Source: Planctomycetota bacterium (GTDB lineage: Bacteria; Planctomycetota; Brocadiia; Brocadiales; Brocadiaceae). Taken from it: a stretch of 64,000 nt of DNA. The notes below the pieces were generated by a model, which was given only the letters and a program-made list of their open reading frames with translations, did no database searches and was not told the DNA's origin. Every line of letters begins with the position of its first letter. Position 1 is the first letter of the stretch. Positions 34,923 to 44,526 of this stretch are shown piece after piece. Both the position numbers and the translations under genes were made by a program. The stretch is taken from positions 1 through 64,000 of the forward strand of contig JACPHJ010000046.1 in the NCBI GenBank assembly GCA_016188675.1, in the 5' to 3' direction.

Positions 34923-36082
34923 AGCTATCGCGTGAGATCCAAGATTCGATAGAGCTGCGTTTCAGCACCTTGGCGCGTCAGATGAACGGGCGCGGCGAGC
35001 GCATTATTTCATTTGGCCTGGGAGAGCCAGATTTTCCCACGCCTCCAGCTGTTGTTGAGGCTGCAACGAAGGCGATGCGACAAGGCTACACGCGTTATTC
35101 CAATCCGATGGGATTGCCGGAGTTGCGTGAGGCGATTTGTACCAAGCTTGCTCGTGAAAATGGTATCCAGGTCCGGTCTGGCGAAGTGATGGTCACGCCT
35201 GGTGCAAAAATGGCACTGTCACTGGCCTTGGCATCCGTGCTCAGGCCGGGTGACGAGGTCATCAACATTTTGCCGTGCTACCCAAGCTATCTGCCGCAGA
35301 TTCTTATAGCCGAGCCCGAGGCTGTGATCCATAATCTTGATTTGAGGCGAGAAAATTTTAGCCTGGATCTAGATCGGCTTGAACAGATGCTCTCGCCAAA
35401 GGTCAAGGCGTTGATTATTAATTTTCCGCATAATCCGACTGGTCATATGCTATCTCGGCCCGAATTGAATGGTCTGGGCCACCTGTTGGCAGAACGAGAT
35501 TGTTGGCTAATTTCTGATGAGATCTATGAGCGATTAAACTTCAGCGGCACCAGGCATTTATCTCCAGGATCGATGCCAGCATTGGCCGAACAAACCATTA
35601 CCATTAATGGTTTTTCTAAGACTTATAGTATGACGGGCTGGCGCATCGGATATCTGGTAGCGAAAGAGCCGGTGATGAAGATCGTCAACAAGCTGCAACA
35701 ACACTTAAATACCAATGTGGTTCCTTTTATTCAGAAAGCAGCACTAGCAGCGCTAGCGCTTCCTGACAGTTTTTTGGATGACTATAACCAGCGACTTTTA
35801 GCTAATGCACAGCGATTAGCTGAAATCGTGGCGGTCACCCCAGCACTCCGACTTCAGCCGAGCGAAGGCGGGTTGTTCGCTTTTCTCGATATTTCTCAAA
35901 CCGGGCTCGATTCCGATACTTTTTGCTCTGGACTGATCGAACGTTATATGGTGGCTGCGACTCCGGGTATTTATTTTGGACCTGCTTGGGAAGATCATAT
36001 ACGGATATCGCTGGTTACAGACACCGTTTCCTTTACCGAAGGAGTACAACGTTTGCAGGAGTATGTCGGAACATTAGGGTGA
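34919..36082 (+). CDS. Class I/II PLP aminotransferase (AspC-like)
   Basis: The 387 residues are a complete fold-type I aminotransferase: substrate loop FGLGEPDFPTP (32-42), FPHNPTG (169-175), Asp 200 and Tyr 203 in SDEIYE, catalytic Lys 234 in GFSKTYSMTGWRIGY, and the closing Arg in DHIRISLVT. Amino-acid rather than sugar-type specificity is expected. The following gene, a 2-hydroxyacid dehydrogenase, overlaps by one base (TGATG), so the pair may interconvert an amino acid, keto acid and hydroxy acid used as a glycan decoration. The DNA becomes visibly more GC-rich from here. Confidence 0.82.
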   Translation: MKLSREIQDSIELRFSTLARQMNGRGERIISFGLGEPDFPTPPAVVEAATKAMRQGYTRYSNPMGLPELREAICTKLARENGIQVRSGEVMVTPGAKMALSLALASVLRPGDEVINILPCYPSYLPQILIAEPEAVIHNLDLRRENFSLDLDRLEQMLSPKVKALIINFPHNPTGHMLSRPELNGLGHLLAERDCWLISDEIYERLNFSGTRHLSPGSMPALAEQTITINGFSKTYSMTGWRIGYLVAKEPVMKIVNKLQQHLNTNVVPFIQKAALAALALPDSFLDDYNQRLLANAQRLAEIVAVTPALRLQPSEGGLFAFLDISQTGLDSDTFCSGLIERYMVAATPGIYFGPAWEDHIRISLVTDTVSFTEGVQRLQEYVGTLG

Positions 36083-37065
36083 TGAGTAATAGAGCAAAAC
36101 CGACATTGGTATTGTTGCGCCCATTTCGGGATAGAGATTTAGCTTATCTGCATCAACAGCTAGATTCCTGTTTTGAGATAGTAGAGCCGCCGTCTTTTGA
36201 CGATACCGTGCTCGAGAGGTTCATTGGTGAAGCAGATGTCGTGCTGGGTGGGCGAATAACCCCTCATCTTATGAGTCGCGCCGGAAAGCTGAAATTGGTG
36301 CAGACTCCAGGAGCTGGACTCGATGGACTCGATCTTAAGCTCTTATTGGAGAATGGGATTATGGTAGCTAATTCACATTCCAATGCTTCTTATGTTGCCG
36401 AGTATGCCTTAGGTATGTTATTGACCTTAACAAAGAAGTTGACCACGAACGACCGACAACTACGATCAGGATCTTCGCCCTCTTTTGAACCGACAAACTT
36501 ATCTGGCTCTTTATTTGGTGCCAGAATCGGTTTGTGGGGATTGGGCCATATAGGGCGGGTCTTGTTAGAGTTATTGCAACCTTGGCAGACATCCTTTCTC
36601 GCTTATGCGCGAAGACCGGATCGTCATGTGGCTTTAATTAATAATTTCCCGAGATTATCGTTTGTGACGCAAGAACAAATTCTTCGAGCGGCAGATGCCC
36701 ATATAATTACGTTGCCGGTAACACATTCTACCCGTGAGATAATCGATGCACAAGCGTTTGACCTAATGAAGCCAGGAACACTATTGATCAATGTATCTCG
36801 TGCCGAAGTAATTAATCGCGATGCCTTATTGCATGCGCTAAGAAACGGAAAACTAGGTGGTGTAGGCCTAGATGTGTGGTGGTTGACTAACATTGTTGCA
36901 GATATTGAGGATTTTTTATCCTTTGATAATGTTCTCCTTGGAGCTCATCGAGCTGGTACGCATTCAAATTTTGCACCACATCTGAAAGGTGTAATTGAAA
37001 ACTTACGTGTTTTTGCAGAGACTGGCAAACCTGTGGATTTAGTTGACCCGATAGAGGGCTACTAG
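36082..37065 (+). CDS. D-2-hydroxyacid dehydrogenase-like protein
   Basis: The ATG at 36082 overlaps the previous stop. The 327 residues have the SerA/CtbP fold: GARIGLWGLGHIGRVLLE (147-164) binds NAD, INVSRAEVINRDAL gives catalytic Arg 240, and LLGAHRAGTHSN gives His 289. The catalytic Glu usually found in the DVFE context is replaced: the stretch reads GLDVWWLTNIVAD, with Trp at the Glu position. This may mean altered activity. Function is likely tied to the aminotransferase next to it. Confidence 0.78.
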   Translation: MSNRAKPTLVLLRPFRDRDLAYLHQQLDSCFEIVEPPSFDDTVLERFIGEADVVLGGRITPHLMSRAGKLKLVQTPGAGLDGLDLKLLLENGIMVANSHSNASYVAEYALGMLLTLTKKLTTNDRQLRSGSSPSFEPTNLSGSLFGARIGLWGLGHIGRVLLELLQPWQTSFLAYARRPDRHVALINNFPRLSFVTQEQILRAADAHIITLPVTHSTREIIDAQAFDLMKPGTLLINVSRAEVINRDALLHALRNGKLGGVGLDVWWLTNIVADIEDFLSFDNVLLGAHRAGTHSNFAPHLKGVIENLRVFAETGKPVDLVDPIEGY

Positions 37066-37177
37066 TTCTGAAACGTCTCTCATTAGCACTTTTGCAGGAC
37101 TGTTTTATCTTGTGTGCGCTATGTTCTCCCTGCGGAAAGCATTGAAGTGAGTTCTACATTTTTAGGAGTGATTTTGT

Positions 37178-39001
37178 ATGAAAATAATGATTACGACTAC
37201 GCCTAACAGTGAACGACCTAGCTTTTTCCCGCCTATTGGCGCACTCAGTGTTATGAATTATGCAAGAAAGCGTACCCCGCACGAATTCAAATTTTACAAT
37301 ATCGATTACTTCAGGCATTCCTACTTGGAAACTCTGTCAAAGATTCTTGCCTATCGGCCAGATATCTTCGCAATTAGCGCCGTGGTGTCAACTTCTTATT
37401 CCTATACAAAGAGGATTACACGCGACGTAAAGGCGCGGTTACCGGAGACGCTTATTATTATAGGTGGAAATCTTTGTACTTCGGCAGAAATCCTTCTTAA
37501 GCGTGCAAGTACCGATCTCTGTGTATTGGGAGAGGGTGAGAAAGTTTTTTACAATATTGTGCTGCGGGCCGAAACGACTCGATGTGCATCCGATTTTCAC
37601 GATATTACTGGGCTGATGCTGCTTGGCCAGAAAGGTGAGCTTATCAATACTGGCTACGAGACACCCTTGCCAGCCAATGAAATATGGGATGTTGATTGGA
37701 CTGATCTAGAAACAGATGGTACCATTTACCACTACTTCCCTTTGTTGAAAGAGCGTTCTGATTACAAAAGGAAATTTATTGCTGCCAACAAGAATTACCA
37801 CTACAACGCCGATAATGCTGCTGCAAGGTTAGGGCACTTAACTATTGCAAAGGGTTGCGTTGCGAGATGCACATTCTGCCATCGGTGGAATAAAGGTATT
37901 CGGCATATACCTATGGATGAGGTGATGCGCCGGTTGGAGCATTTATACGATAAATACAATGTGCGTTATTTCAATATGATCGCCGAATCTTTTGGTACGG
38001 ATAAACGATGGTTGGCGGAATTTCTTGATAAGATCGCAAAGTATAAAATCCTCTGGGGTGCCGGTGGGGTGAGAACCTCGGTTGTCACCCCTAAATTGAT
38101 CGAGCAAATGAAGGATACAGGATGCTCTTCTCTCGTATATGGGAATGAGACCGGCAGTTCAAAAATGCTCGAAGTGATGGAGAAGAGAGTAGCGTTGGAA
38201 GACAACTATAACGCTTCCCAGTGGACGGTTGAGGCCAATTTGGGAAATATCGTTCAGTTAGTCATTGGAATGCCTGGCGAATCTCCGGAAACGATCAGAG
38301 AAACAATTGAGTACTGCAAATTCGCAACCTCGCTTAGTCCTGAGCAAGATCCACGTCAAATCAGCATTAATTACGCGCAAGCACTCCCAGGCACACCACT
38401 TTACGAATATGCCAGGATACAAGGTTTCCTTGGCGAGCAGGGATTGGATACCGAGGAGGAATATTTACTTAAAATTTCGGACCGAGAGGCGGCCGATCCT
38501 CAAACGTTTATCAATTTTACCGACTTCTCACGGGTGATGGTTTTATCTTGGAATTTATTGATCCGAATCGAAACACGGTTCAACTATTTCGCCAAATTCG
38601 GTGCTGATCATTACTATGACCTCCTAGCTAGAGATGGTAATCAAATCTCAAAGATGTATGGCTGGGCACTTTCAAGAATCAAAAGATCCGGAAAGCCCGG
38701 CATAGTGTTTTTTCTCTATTTACTGGCGCGACTAAGTGTTAGTGAGTTGCCTGTCTGGTATCCTAAATTATTCTTCCGCATCAAATCGCTAGCTCCGCTT
38801 TTGGCGCTCATTCAGACAGCGAGGCAGTTTGGCTTCTCCGAGGGAATATTGTTAATACGAGACTTCATCAAACATAAGAAAGACAAACATTTGCAGAGAC
38901 CATTTGCTTATGTATCACTTCGAAAAATTGTGGACCGAGATAAGAAATCCAGAAATATTACGGATGATCCCATGATGTCGCCACTGCGAAGGGGCCGATA
39001 A
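37178..39001 (+). CDS. B12-binding radical SAM enzyme (607 aa)
   Basis: An AGGAGTG site precedes the start. The N-terminal B12-binding fold (IGALSVMNYARKR, LIIIGGNLCTSAEILL, VLGEGEKVFYNI) is followed by a radical SAM core with CVARCTFC then HRW, MIAESFGTDKRW, YGNETGSSKMLEVMEKR and IGMPGESPETIRETIEYC. About 170 residues after the core are of unknown type, helical and basic. Such enzymes methylate sugars or lipids at carbon or act on phosphinates. It lies between the dehydrogenase and ATP-grasp genes in the GC-rich part of the locus. Confidence 0.82.
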   Translation: MKIMITTTPNSERPSFFPPIGALSVMNYARKRTPHEFKFYNIDYFRHSYLETLSKILAYRPDIFAISAVVSTSYSYTKRITRDVKARLPETLIIIGGNLCTSAEILLKRASTDLCVLGEGEKVFYNIVLRAETTRCASDFHDITGLMLLGQKGELINTGYETPLPANEIWDVDWTDLETDGTIYHYFPLLKERSDYKRKFIAANKNYHYNADNAAARLGHLTIAKGCVARCTFCHRWNKGIRHIPMDEVMRRLEHLYDKYNVRYFNMIAESFGTDKRWLAEFLDKIAKYKILWGAGGVRTSVVTPKLIEQMKDTGCSSLVYGNETGSSKMLEVMEKRVALEDNYNASQWTVEANLGNIVQLVIGMPGESPETIRETIEYCKFATSLSPEQDPRQISINYAQALPGTPLYEYARIQGFLGEQGLDTEEEYLLKISDREAADPQTFINFTDFSRVMVLSWNLLIRIETRFNYFAKFGADHYYDLLARDGNQISKMYGWALSRIKRSGKPGIVFFLYLLARLSVSELPVWYPKLFFRIKSLAPLLALIQTARQFGFSEGILLIRDFIKHKKDKHLQRPFAYVSLRKIVDRDKKSRNITDDPMMSPLRRGR

Positions 39002-39156
39002 GTTTTTGATTGTGATCGAATTGAGTTTGTGCATACAAGGTGGTTTTGTGGTTGTAAGTGACGTGTTTTGTGGTTATGCAATCTAGGCTAACAAGTTAAC
39101 TGCTCCAGAACATATTTGCACTGGCCCTGATGAGTTAACCAGTAAGCTGAGGTACC

Positions 39157-40110
39157 ATGCTGAAAGCCCTTTTCACAAATGCTGGAAGACGTACGTATAT
39201 CGTACAGTTTGCGCTGGATCTGAAGGCGGCTGACTACCCGCTTGAAATCCATGTATCGGATTGTAGTCAGTTGAACGCCGCATTGCATGTTGTGCCGCCA
39301 TCCCGTTCGCATGTGTTGCCACCGGTATTGGAAGATCGGGAGACCTATCTCTCGGCCTTAATCGGGCTTGTTAAGCGTGAGAGCTTCAAGGTGATCTTCC
39401 CCCTCTCAGATTTGGATCTACTACTGCTAGCCGAACATTGTGAAGAGTTCCGTAATCAGGGATGCATTGTGGTAGTGTCATCGCCGAGGGTAGTGGCATG
39501 TTGCAATGACAAGAGATTGACCTTTCAATTTTGCCGTGAAGCTGGTTTGCCTACACCGCCTTGTTGGTTCAATGTTGAAACCTTCGAAGGTCCTTTTCCG
39601 GCTTTGCAAAAGCATATAAAGGGTAGCGGTTCAAGTGGGCTTAAACGCATCGATCATCGTGCTGACCTGAAAGGTTTCGTCTCTGGGTGTGATATGCTAC
39701 AGCCATTGATAGAAGGCGAGGAGTTTGGTCTCGATGTGCTCAACGACCTCGAAGGACGATTTGTTGCAGTATGTGCCAAACGCAAGTTGTTAATGCGCGC
39801 TGGTGAGACTGACAAAGCGCAGATAGTTGAAGATGAGAGGCTTTATGCGCTTGGCCGACGTATTGCTGAAGCGTTCCGGCATGTGGGAAACATGGATTGC
39901 GATGTATTACGTGACAAGGATGGCAGGCTGTACTGTATCGATTTCAACCCTCGTTTCGGCGGTGGATATCCCGCCACACATCTGGCTGGTTTCAATTATT
40001 TGAAGGCGATACTCGATATGGTGTGTGGTGATCTGGTCTTGCTACCGGCCCGGCCACGGCTGATTACAGTGATGAAGGGCATTTCTTTACATTGGTGCGA
40101 AACGCCATGA
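39157..40110 (+). CDS. ATP-grasp ligase-like protein
   Basis: The 317 residues match the carbamoyl-phosphate-synthase-like ATP-grasp class: N-terminal LFTNAGRRTYIVQFAL, CNDKRLTFQFCREAGLPTPP at the start of the grasp domain, LQPLIEGEEFGLDVL and DCDVLRDKDGRLYCIDFNPRFGG giving the Mg-ATP Asp/Glu/Asn residues. It would ligate a carboxylate to an amine or thiol. Its stop overlaps the synthase start (ATGA). In this context it might attach an amino acid to a glycan sugar; the aminotransferase and dehydrogenase upstream could make the acyl group. The substrate is inference. Confidence 0.75.
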   Translation: MLKALFTNAGRRTYIVQFALDLKAADYPLEIHVSDCSQLNAALHVVPPSRSHVLPPVLEDRETYLSALIGLVKRESFKVIFPLSDLDLLLLAEHCEEFRNQGCIVVVSSPRVVACCNDKRLTFQFCREAGLPTPPCWFNVETFEGPFPALQKHIKGSGSSGLKRIDHRADLKGFVSGCDMLQPLIEGEEFGLDVLNDLEGRFVAVCAKRKLLMRAGETDKAQIVEDERLYALGRRIAEAFRHVGNMDCDVLRDKDGRLYCIDFNPRFGGGYPATHLAGFNYLKAILDMVCGDLVLLPARPRLITVMKGISLHWCETP

Positions 40111-41120
40111 GTACGTTTGTTATAGCTGAGATTGGGCCTAACCACAACGGATCGCTGGAAACCGCGCTAGAAATGGTTCGTCGTCTTGCTGGTAGCGGCA
40201 CCAATGCAATCAAATTCCAATTAGCGCAACCAGAAAAGGTGTATTCTGCTGAAGCTTTCAAGGCAGACTACCAAGTGCGAAATGATGGTGCAGGATCGAT
40301 TGTTGAAATGTCGCGTCGAATACAATTACCGCGCGAAGCCCACTGGCGGTTGCTCGAAGAATGCCATGCACTCGGTATCTTATATCTTTGTACTGCCTTC
40401 GATATAGAGTCGCTACGCTTTATTGATCAACAGCTTGATGTGCCTATGTTCAAAGTCGCCTCTGGCGAGTTGATGAGTATCGATATTCTGGAGTACATGG
40501 CGGAGCGCGATAAACCAGTACTGTTGTCCACGGGGATGTCCACATATGAGGAAATTGAGAGTGCATTAACAATCCTTAAACATCGCGGTTTAAAAGATAT
40601 AACACTGCTACATTGCGTAAGTAACTATCCAGCACCATATAAAGATATAAATTTACGGGTGATTTCAGAGCTTGTGCGCCGTTTCGGATGCAAGGTTGGT
40701 TTCTCTGATCATAGTCTTGGGTCTGAATGTTGCTTAGCCGCAGTGGCACTTGGTGCCACAGTGATCGAAAAGCATGTGACTCTGGATAAGAACATGCTGG
40801 GTCCGGATCATAAGGCGTCGGCAACTATTGAGGAGTTTGCTGTCTTGGTTGCATTAATTCGCCGCGTGGAAGCTGCGTTGGGAACGAGTGAGAAGCGCTT
40901 TTCGAACGAAGAAGATGATATTCGGCGCATGTCTCGCAAAAGCATTGTTGCTATACGAACGATCGTTGCGGGAGAAATTATTGGTGCTGACGATATCACT
41001 TTTAAGCGCCCGGGAACCGGGATGTCTCCTATGGAGAGGGATCGGGTGCTGGGCCGCCGTGCGGTGCGCGACTTGGCGGCCGATCATGTGATTCGCGCCG
41101 AGGACGTAGATCTTTCCTAA
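40107..41120 (+). CDS. Nonulosonic acid synthase (NeuB family), second copy
   Basis: 337 residues from the ATG at 40107, coupled to the ATP-grasp gene. Canonical features: AEIGPNHNGS, IKFQLAQPEKVYS, LYLCTAFDIESL, FKVASGELMS, STGMS, HCVSNYPAPYKDIN, GFSDHS and EKHVTLDKNMLGPDHKAS. Unlike the first copy it keeps the full GPDH motif. A C-terminal SAF domain (about 275-337) has RPGTGMSPMERDRVLGRRAV. Together with the PtmE-like and CMP-transferase genes just downstream this forms a second complete activation branch. Confidence 0.9.
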   Translation: MSTFVIAEIGPNHNGSLETALEMVRRLAGSGTNAIKFQLAQPEKVYSAEAFKADYQVRNDGAGSIVEMSRRIQLPREAHWRLLEECHALGILYLCTAFDIESLRFIDQQLDVPMFKVASGELMSIDILEYMAERDKPVLLSTGMSTYEEIESALTILKHRGLKDITLLHCVSNYPAPYKDINLRVISELVRRFGCKVGFSDHSLGSECCLAAVALGATVIEKHVTLDKNMLGPDHKASATIEEFAVLVALIRRVEAALGTSEKRFSNEEDDIRRMSRKSIVAIRTIVAGEIIGADDITFKRPGTGMSPMERDRVLGRRAVRDLAADHVIRAEDVDLS

Positions 41121-41156
41121 GCAGATATGCTGATCTGATTACTAAGGTAAGAAAAT

Positions 41157-42203
41157 ATGGCTAGGTGGAAAAAGGCTCTAGTTTCATGTGATATGACGCT
41201 TCAAGAGGTGCTTGCGAGGATCAACTCGGCGGTAACTCGGATTGCTTTGGTGGTAGATGCCGAGGGGCGTTTGATGGGAACGCTTTCAGATGGTGACATT
41301 CGTCGTGCACTTTTAGCCGGCATAAAATTGACCGATACAGTCGATAGCTGTATGTGCCGCACACCGACAACGGTAAGGGTTGGCGAGCCACGCGATACGA
41401 TTTTGTCACGTATGCGCCAATTTGCTTTGCACCAGATACCCGTATTGGATGAAAATGGGCATGTTGTAGACCTCAAGACGATCGATGATTTTTTGATACC
41501 GACACAGCATGAAAACTGGGTCGTGATTATGGCCGGAGGACTTGGTACCCGGCTTAAGGAACTGACGCAGGGCACACCTAAACCAATGTTGTCTTTGGGA
41601 AACAAGCCTTTGCTGGAGACGATTATCACCCGGTTTGTCGAACAAGGCTTTCGCAATATCTGGCTGGCAGTATATTACCACGCCGGTCAGATCGAGAAAC
41701 ATTTTGGGGATGGCTCTAAATTCGGAGCCTGTATTCACTATTTACGCGAAGACAAACAGCTCGGCACTGCCGGGGCCTTAAGCCTCTTGCCAACGCCTAC
41801 CATGCCGGTTCTAGTTACCAATGCAGATATTCTGACAAGCATTGATTATGAGGAAATACTCGAAGCACACGCTACCGCCAATACTGTGGCAACAATGGCC
41901 GTACGCGAGTATGAATATCAGATTCCCTATGGTGTGGTGCGAACGCAGGCTGACCGGATTGAAGGGCTGGAAGAAAAGCCGGTGCATCAAGTATTAGTCA
42001 ATGCGGGTATTTATGTCCTGTCGCCTGAGGCGGTTGCGCGAGTTCCGCACGAAACCTTCTTCGATATGCCGGAGTTATTCGCTGCCTTGGTCAAGGATGG
42101 TCTCTTGACGCGCTACCATCGCATTCATGGTTACTGGCTGGACATCGGTCGGCATGAAGATTTCCACAAAGCAATGATTGATTTCCCCGAGGTGTTTTTG
42201 TGA
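41157..42203 (+). CDS. CBS-domain nucleotidyltransferase (PtmE-like)
   Basis: The 348 residues have two N-terminal CBS motifs (about 1-120; MGTLSDGDIRRALL, HQIPVLDENGHVV) and a sugar-phosphate nucleotidyltransferase (about 122-348; VIMAGGLGTRLKELT, GTPKPML, LVTNADILTSIDY, GYWLDIGRHEDF). This architecture is that of Campylobacter PtmE, which makes GDP-glucosamine for legionaminic acid. It could feed the LegB/LegC pair 25 kb upstream. The CBS pair may bind adenine nucleotides and regulate flux. Its stop overlaps the GTG of the next gene. Confidence 0.8.
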   Translation: MARWKKALVSCDMTLQEVLARINSAVTRIALVVDAEGRLMGTLSDGDIRRALLAGIKLTDTVDSCMCRTPTTVRVGEPRDTILSRMRQFALHQIPVLDENGHVVDLKTIDDFLIPTQHENWVVIMAGGLGTRLKELTQGTPKPMLSLGNKPLLETIITRFVEQGFRNIWLAVYYHAGQIEKHFGDGSKFGACIHYLREDKQLGTAGALSLLPTPTMPVLVTNADILTSIDYEEILEAHATANTVATMAVREYEYQIPYGVVRTQADRIEGLEEKPVHQVLVNAGIYVLSPEAVARVPHETFFDMPELFAALVKDGLLTRYHRIHGYWLDIGRHEDFHKAMIDFPEVFL

Positions 42204-42898
42204 TCAAAGGAAAAAGGGTGCTGGCGGTGATTCCTGCACGAGGTGGGTCAAAAGGTGTTCCGAGAAAAAACATCCGTCCGGTATGTGGTAGGCCTCTTCT
42301 TGCGTATACGATCGAGGTCTCTCAGCGTAGCCGTTACCTGGACCGTATTGTGGTAAGCAGTGAGGACCGCGAAATCCAGGAGGTAGCCCAGACCTGGGGT
42401 GCAGAAGTAGTAGTCCGTCCTTTAAGTTTGGCGGCTGACGATATTGCCAGTATTGATCCAGTATTGCATGCCGTTGCTGAATGCCCAGGGTACGACTATG
42501 TGGTCTTGCTGCAGCCAACCTCACCTCTCCGCATCGCACAGGATATTGACAGCGCATTGGAGCTTTGTTTGGGCCAATGTGCTCCAGCATGCATTGCGGT
42601 ATGTGAAACGCCGATTAACCCACAGCGGTTGTTTACATTGGATGCGCAAAGTAGGCTTATCCGCCTTGTGTCTGGTGTGATTCCACCCCAACGTCAGGAT
42701 TTACCACCATTTTACACCATTAATGGTGCAGTTTATGTGGCGGAAAGCGAATGGTTTATGCGGGAGCGGCGTTTTGTATCCAAAGATACCATCGCCTATG
42801 TGATGCCCGACGAGCGCTCTTTAGACATCGATACCGAAGTCGATTTTCTGCTATTCGAATTTTTGTTGCTGCATCGGATGCCGAAGCAAAATGACTGA
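42200..42898 (+). CDS. CMP-nonulosonate cytidylyltransferase, second copy
   Basis: 232 residues from a GTG that overlaps the PtmE-like stop. VIPARGGSKGVPRKNIRPV is the nucleotide loop, LLQPTSPLRIAQDID the acceptor region, INGAVYVAES and SLDIDTEVDFLLFEF the C-terminal core. Relative to the first copy it has the GVPRKN variant common in NeuA/PseF-like enzymes. It activates the product of the adjacent synthase. It is followed, with eight bases of overlap, by a glycosyltransferase-like gene that may use this CMP-sugar. Confidence 0.86.
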   Translation: MIKGKRVLAVIPARGGSKGVPRKNIRPVCGRPLLAYTIEVSQRSRYLDRIVVSSEDREIQEVAQTWGAEVVVRPLSLAADDIASIDPVLHAVAECPGYDYVVLLQPTSPLRIAQDIDSALELCLGQCAPACIAVCETPINPQRLFTLDAQSRLIRLVSGVIPPQRQDLPPFYTINGAVYVAESEWFMRERRFVSKDTIAYVMPDERSLDIDTEVDFLLFEFLLLHRMPKQND

Positions 42899-44060
42899 TG
42901 TGAACGAAATCCTCATTCTGACTGAAACGCCGTTCCGGGAACGAGATTACCAGCGTTTTGGTGTCGAAATCCTGTTGCGTAATTTCACGGTGCAGGTGCT
43001 TGACTGCACTGCTTGGCTACAGCCGGTATTCTGGGAAAAATACGCAGAAGTGAGGCATGTGTTCCCAGGGTATCTATCGATTAAAGACGAGCGGGTCTTT
43101 AATTCTGTGCTCGATGGCATATCTAATCGAGCAGTGGCAATCGATTATTTGTTTTCGGGTCCGATGCATAAGCATATTTGTCATGCCTTGCGAGAACATA
43201 ATATTTTGCGCGCCATTGTCCTTAGTGGCATTACGCCAAAGGTCAAACTACAGGGTCTGACGCGTTTGCGGGGTCTGTTGCGCGATGGCCGTGACAGCGG
43301 AAAGAGGTTGGTGTACCAGCTACGCCGGCTGGTTGCGCCGGGTATTGGAATGGGCCTAGTCGCAAATATTTCGATTTTGTCAGGCGAAGCGAGTTTGCAA
43401 AATTACAAGGCGCATGCTCAACATCAAGTATGGGCGCATGCCTTCGATTACGATCTTTTTCTGAGGCTACGTGATTCAGGGTTGCCCGATGAGACACCAT
43501 ATGCTGTATTTCTTGATCAAAACCTAATATATCATTCTGATCTTCTTTTAACAGGGAAAACGCCATCGACTAACGAAACTGGTTATTTTCCCGCCCTAAA
43601 TCGGTTTTTCGATAAATTTGAATATCGAACTGGGTGTCGCGTGTTGATCGCCACTCATCCACGTGCTAAATATGATTTGTACTCTCATTTGTTCTGTGGG
43701 CGCGAAGTGGTGGCCGGGAGAACAGCTGAACTGGTGCGGGACGCGAAGTTGGTATTTGCGCATTATTCCACGGCGATTTCCTTCCCGGTGCTATGGCGGA
43801 AACCCTTGGTGCTCTTGACAACGAACGACTTGCAACGGTGTTGGGTGCAGCCCCTTATTGAGGCATTCAAGAAATGTTTCTGTTCCCCATTGGTCAATGT
43901 TGATACTTATCGGGATGTGGAAATCAATTTATCGGAATGGCTAAGAGTCCCGCACGCGGCCTATAACCATTACATACGGCGTTACGTTAAAGTACCAGGC
44001 ACACCGGAACGACCGCTCTGGGAAATTTTTTCGGACTATATTCGGGAAAAACTTGATTGA
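42891..44060 (+). CDS. Putative surface-polysaccharide glycosyltransferase
   Basis: 389 residues without a family I can name confidently. The second half (TPYAVFLDQNLIYHSDLLL, YRTGCRVLIATHPRAKYD, then VFAHYSTAISFPVLWRKPL) has the His-Pro and Ser-Thr-Ala pattern of the CMP-sialate/capsule-type GT-B proteins. Overlap with the CMP-nonulosonate transferase gene makes it the best candidate for transferring that sugar. The start ATG lies within the end of the previous gene. It ends the GC-rich block. Confidence 0.62.
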   Translation: MTDVNEILILTETPFRERDYQRFGVEILLRNFTVQVLDCTAWLQPVFWEKYAEVRHVFPGYLSIKDERVFNSVLDGISNRAVAIDYLFSGPMHKHICHALREHNILRAIVLSGITPKVKLQGLTRLRGLLRDGRDSGKRLVYQLRRLVAPGIGMGLVANISILSGEASLQNYKAHAQHQVWAHAFDYDLFLRLRDSGLPDETPYAVFLDQNLIYHSDLLLTGKTPSTNETGYFPALNRFFDKFEYRTGCRVLIATHPRAKYDLYSHLFCGREVVAGRTAELVRDAKLVFAHYSTAISFPVLWRKPLVLLTTNDLQRCWVQPLIEAFKKCFCSPLVNVDTYRDVEINLSEWLRVPHAAYNHYIRRYVKVPGTPERPLWEIFSDYIREKLD

Positions 44061-44526
44061 TAATTCTATGATAAATTCTCGATCATACTATATTCAGAGA
44101 TTCCTTTGCACAGCGGATTGCCCACAACTATTTAGCGATTAGCTCTTGGATTACCATTGAGTATCCTGCTATTGTTAAAAATAGTAGTAAAATAGGTTTA
44201 TCGGTTAAAATGATGGTGGACATGGAATGTCCTGCAATTACTTTGTTCAGACACAGCAACTTGTCCAAGTTATAGTGTTATGCGAAGTTCGTTACTATAG
44301 TCCTATAAAAACAAAATGTCACTTTTGTAGGCTTTAGAAACCATCTATTTCTTTGAAAATTCCGCTATACAATATAACATTTTGTTTTGGGATCACTATA
44401 GCATCTTCAGCTATTAAAGTTTTGGTATCATAAGTATTTCTGTATAAAGTAAAGTTGTTTTCGGTACATGTCGAGTATTCATTATTTGTTTCTATCAATT
44501 TGGTTAATAATAGATTGAGTCCGTAG
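44061..44526. other. 466-base gene-free AT-rich gap
   Basis: No plus-strand gene. On the minus strand one frame is open from about 44540 down to a TAA at 44334-44336, ending with KQNVILYSGIFKEIDGF; it has no convincing start and could be a remnant or chance. Base composition drops sharply here compared with the preceding genes, so this gap is a likely cassette boundary. The promoter of the aldolase module may lie here; I could not pick one out. Confidence 0.5.
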
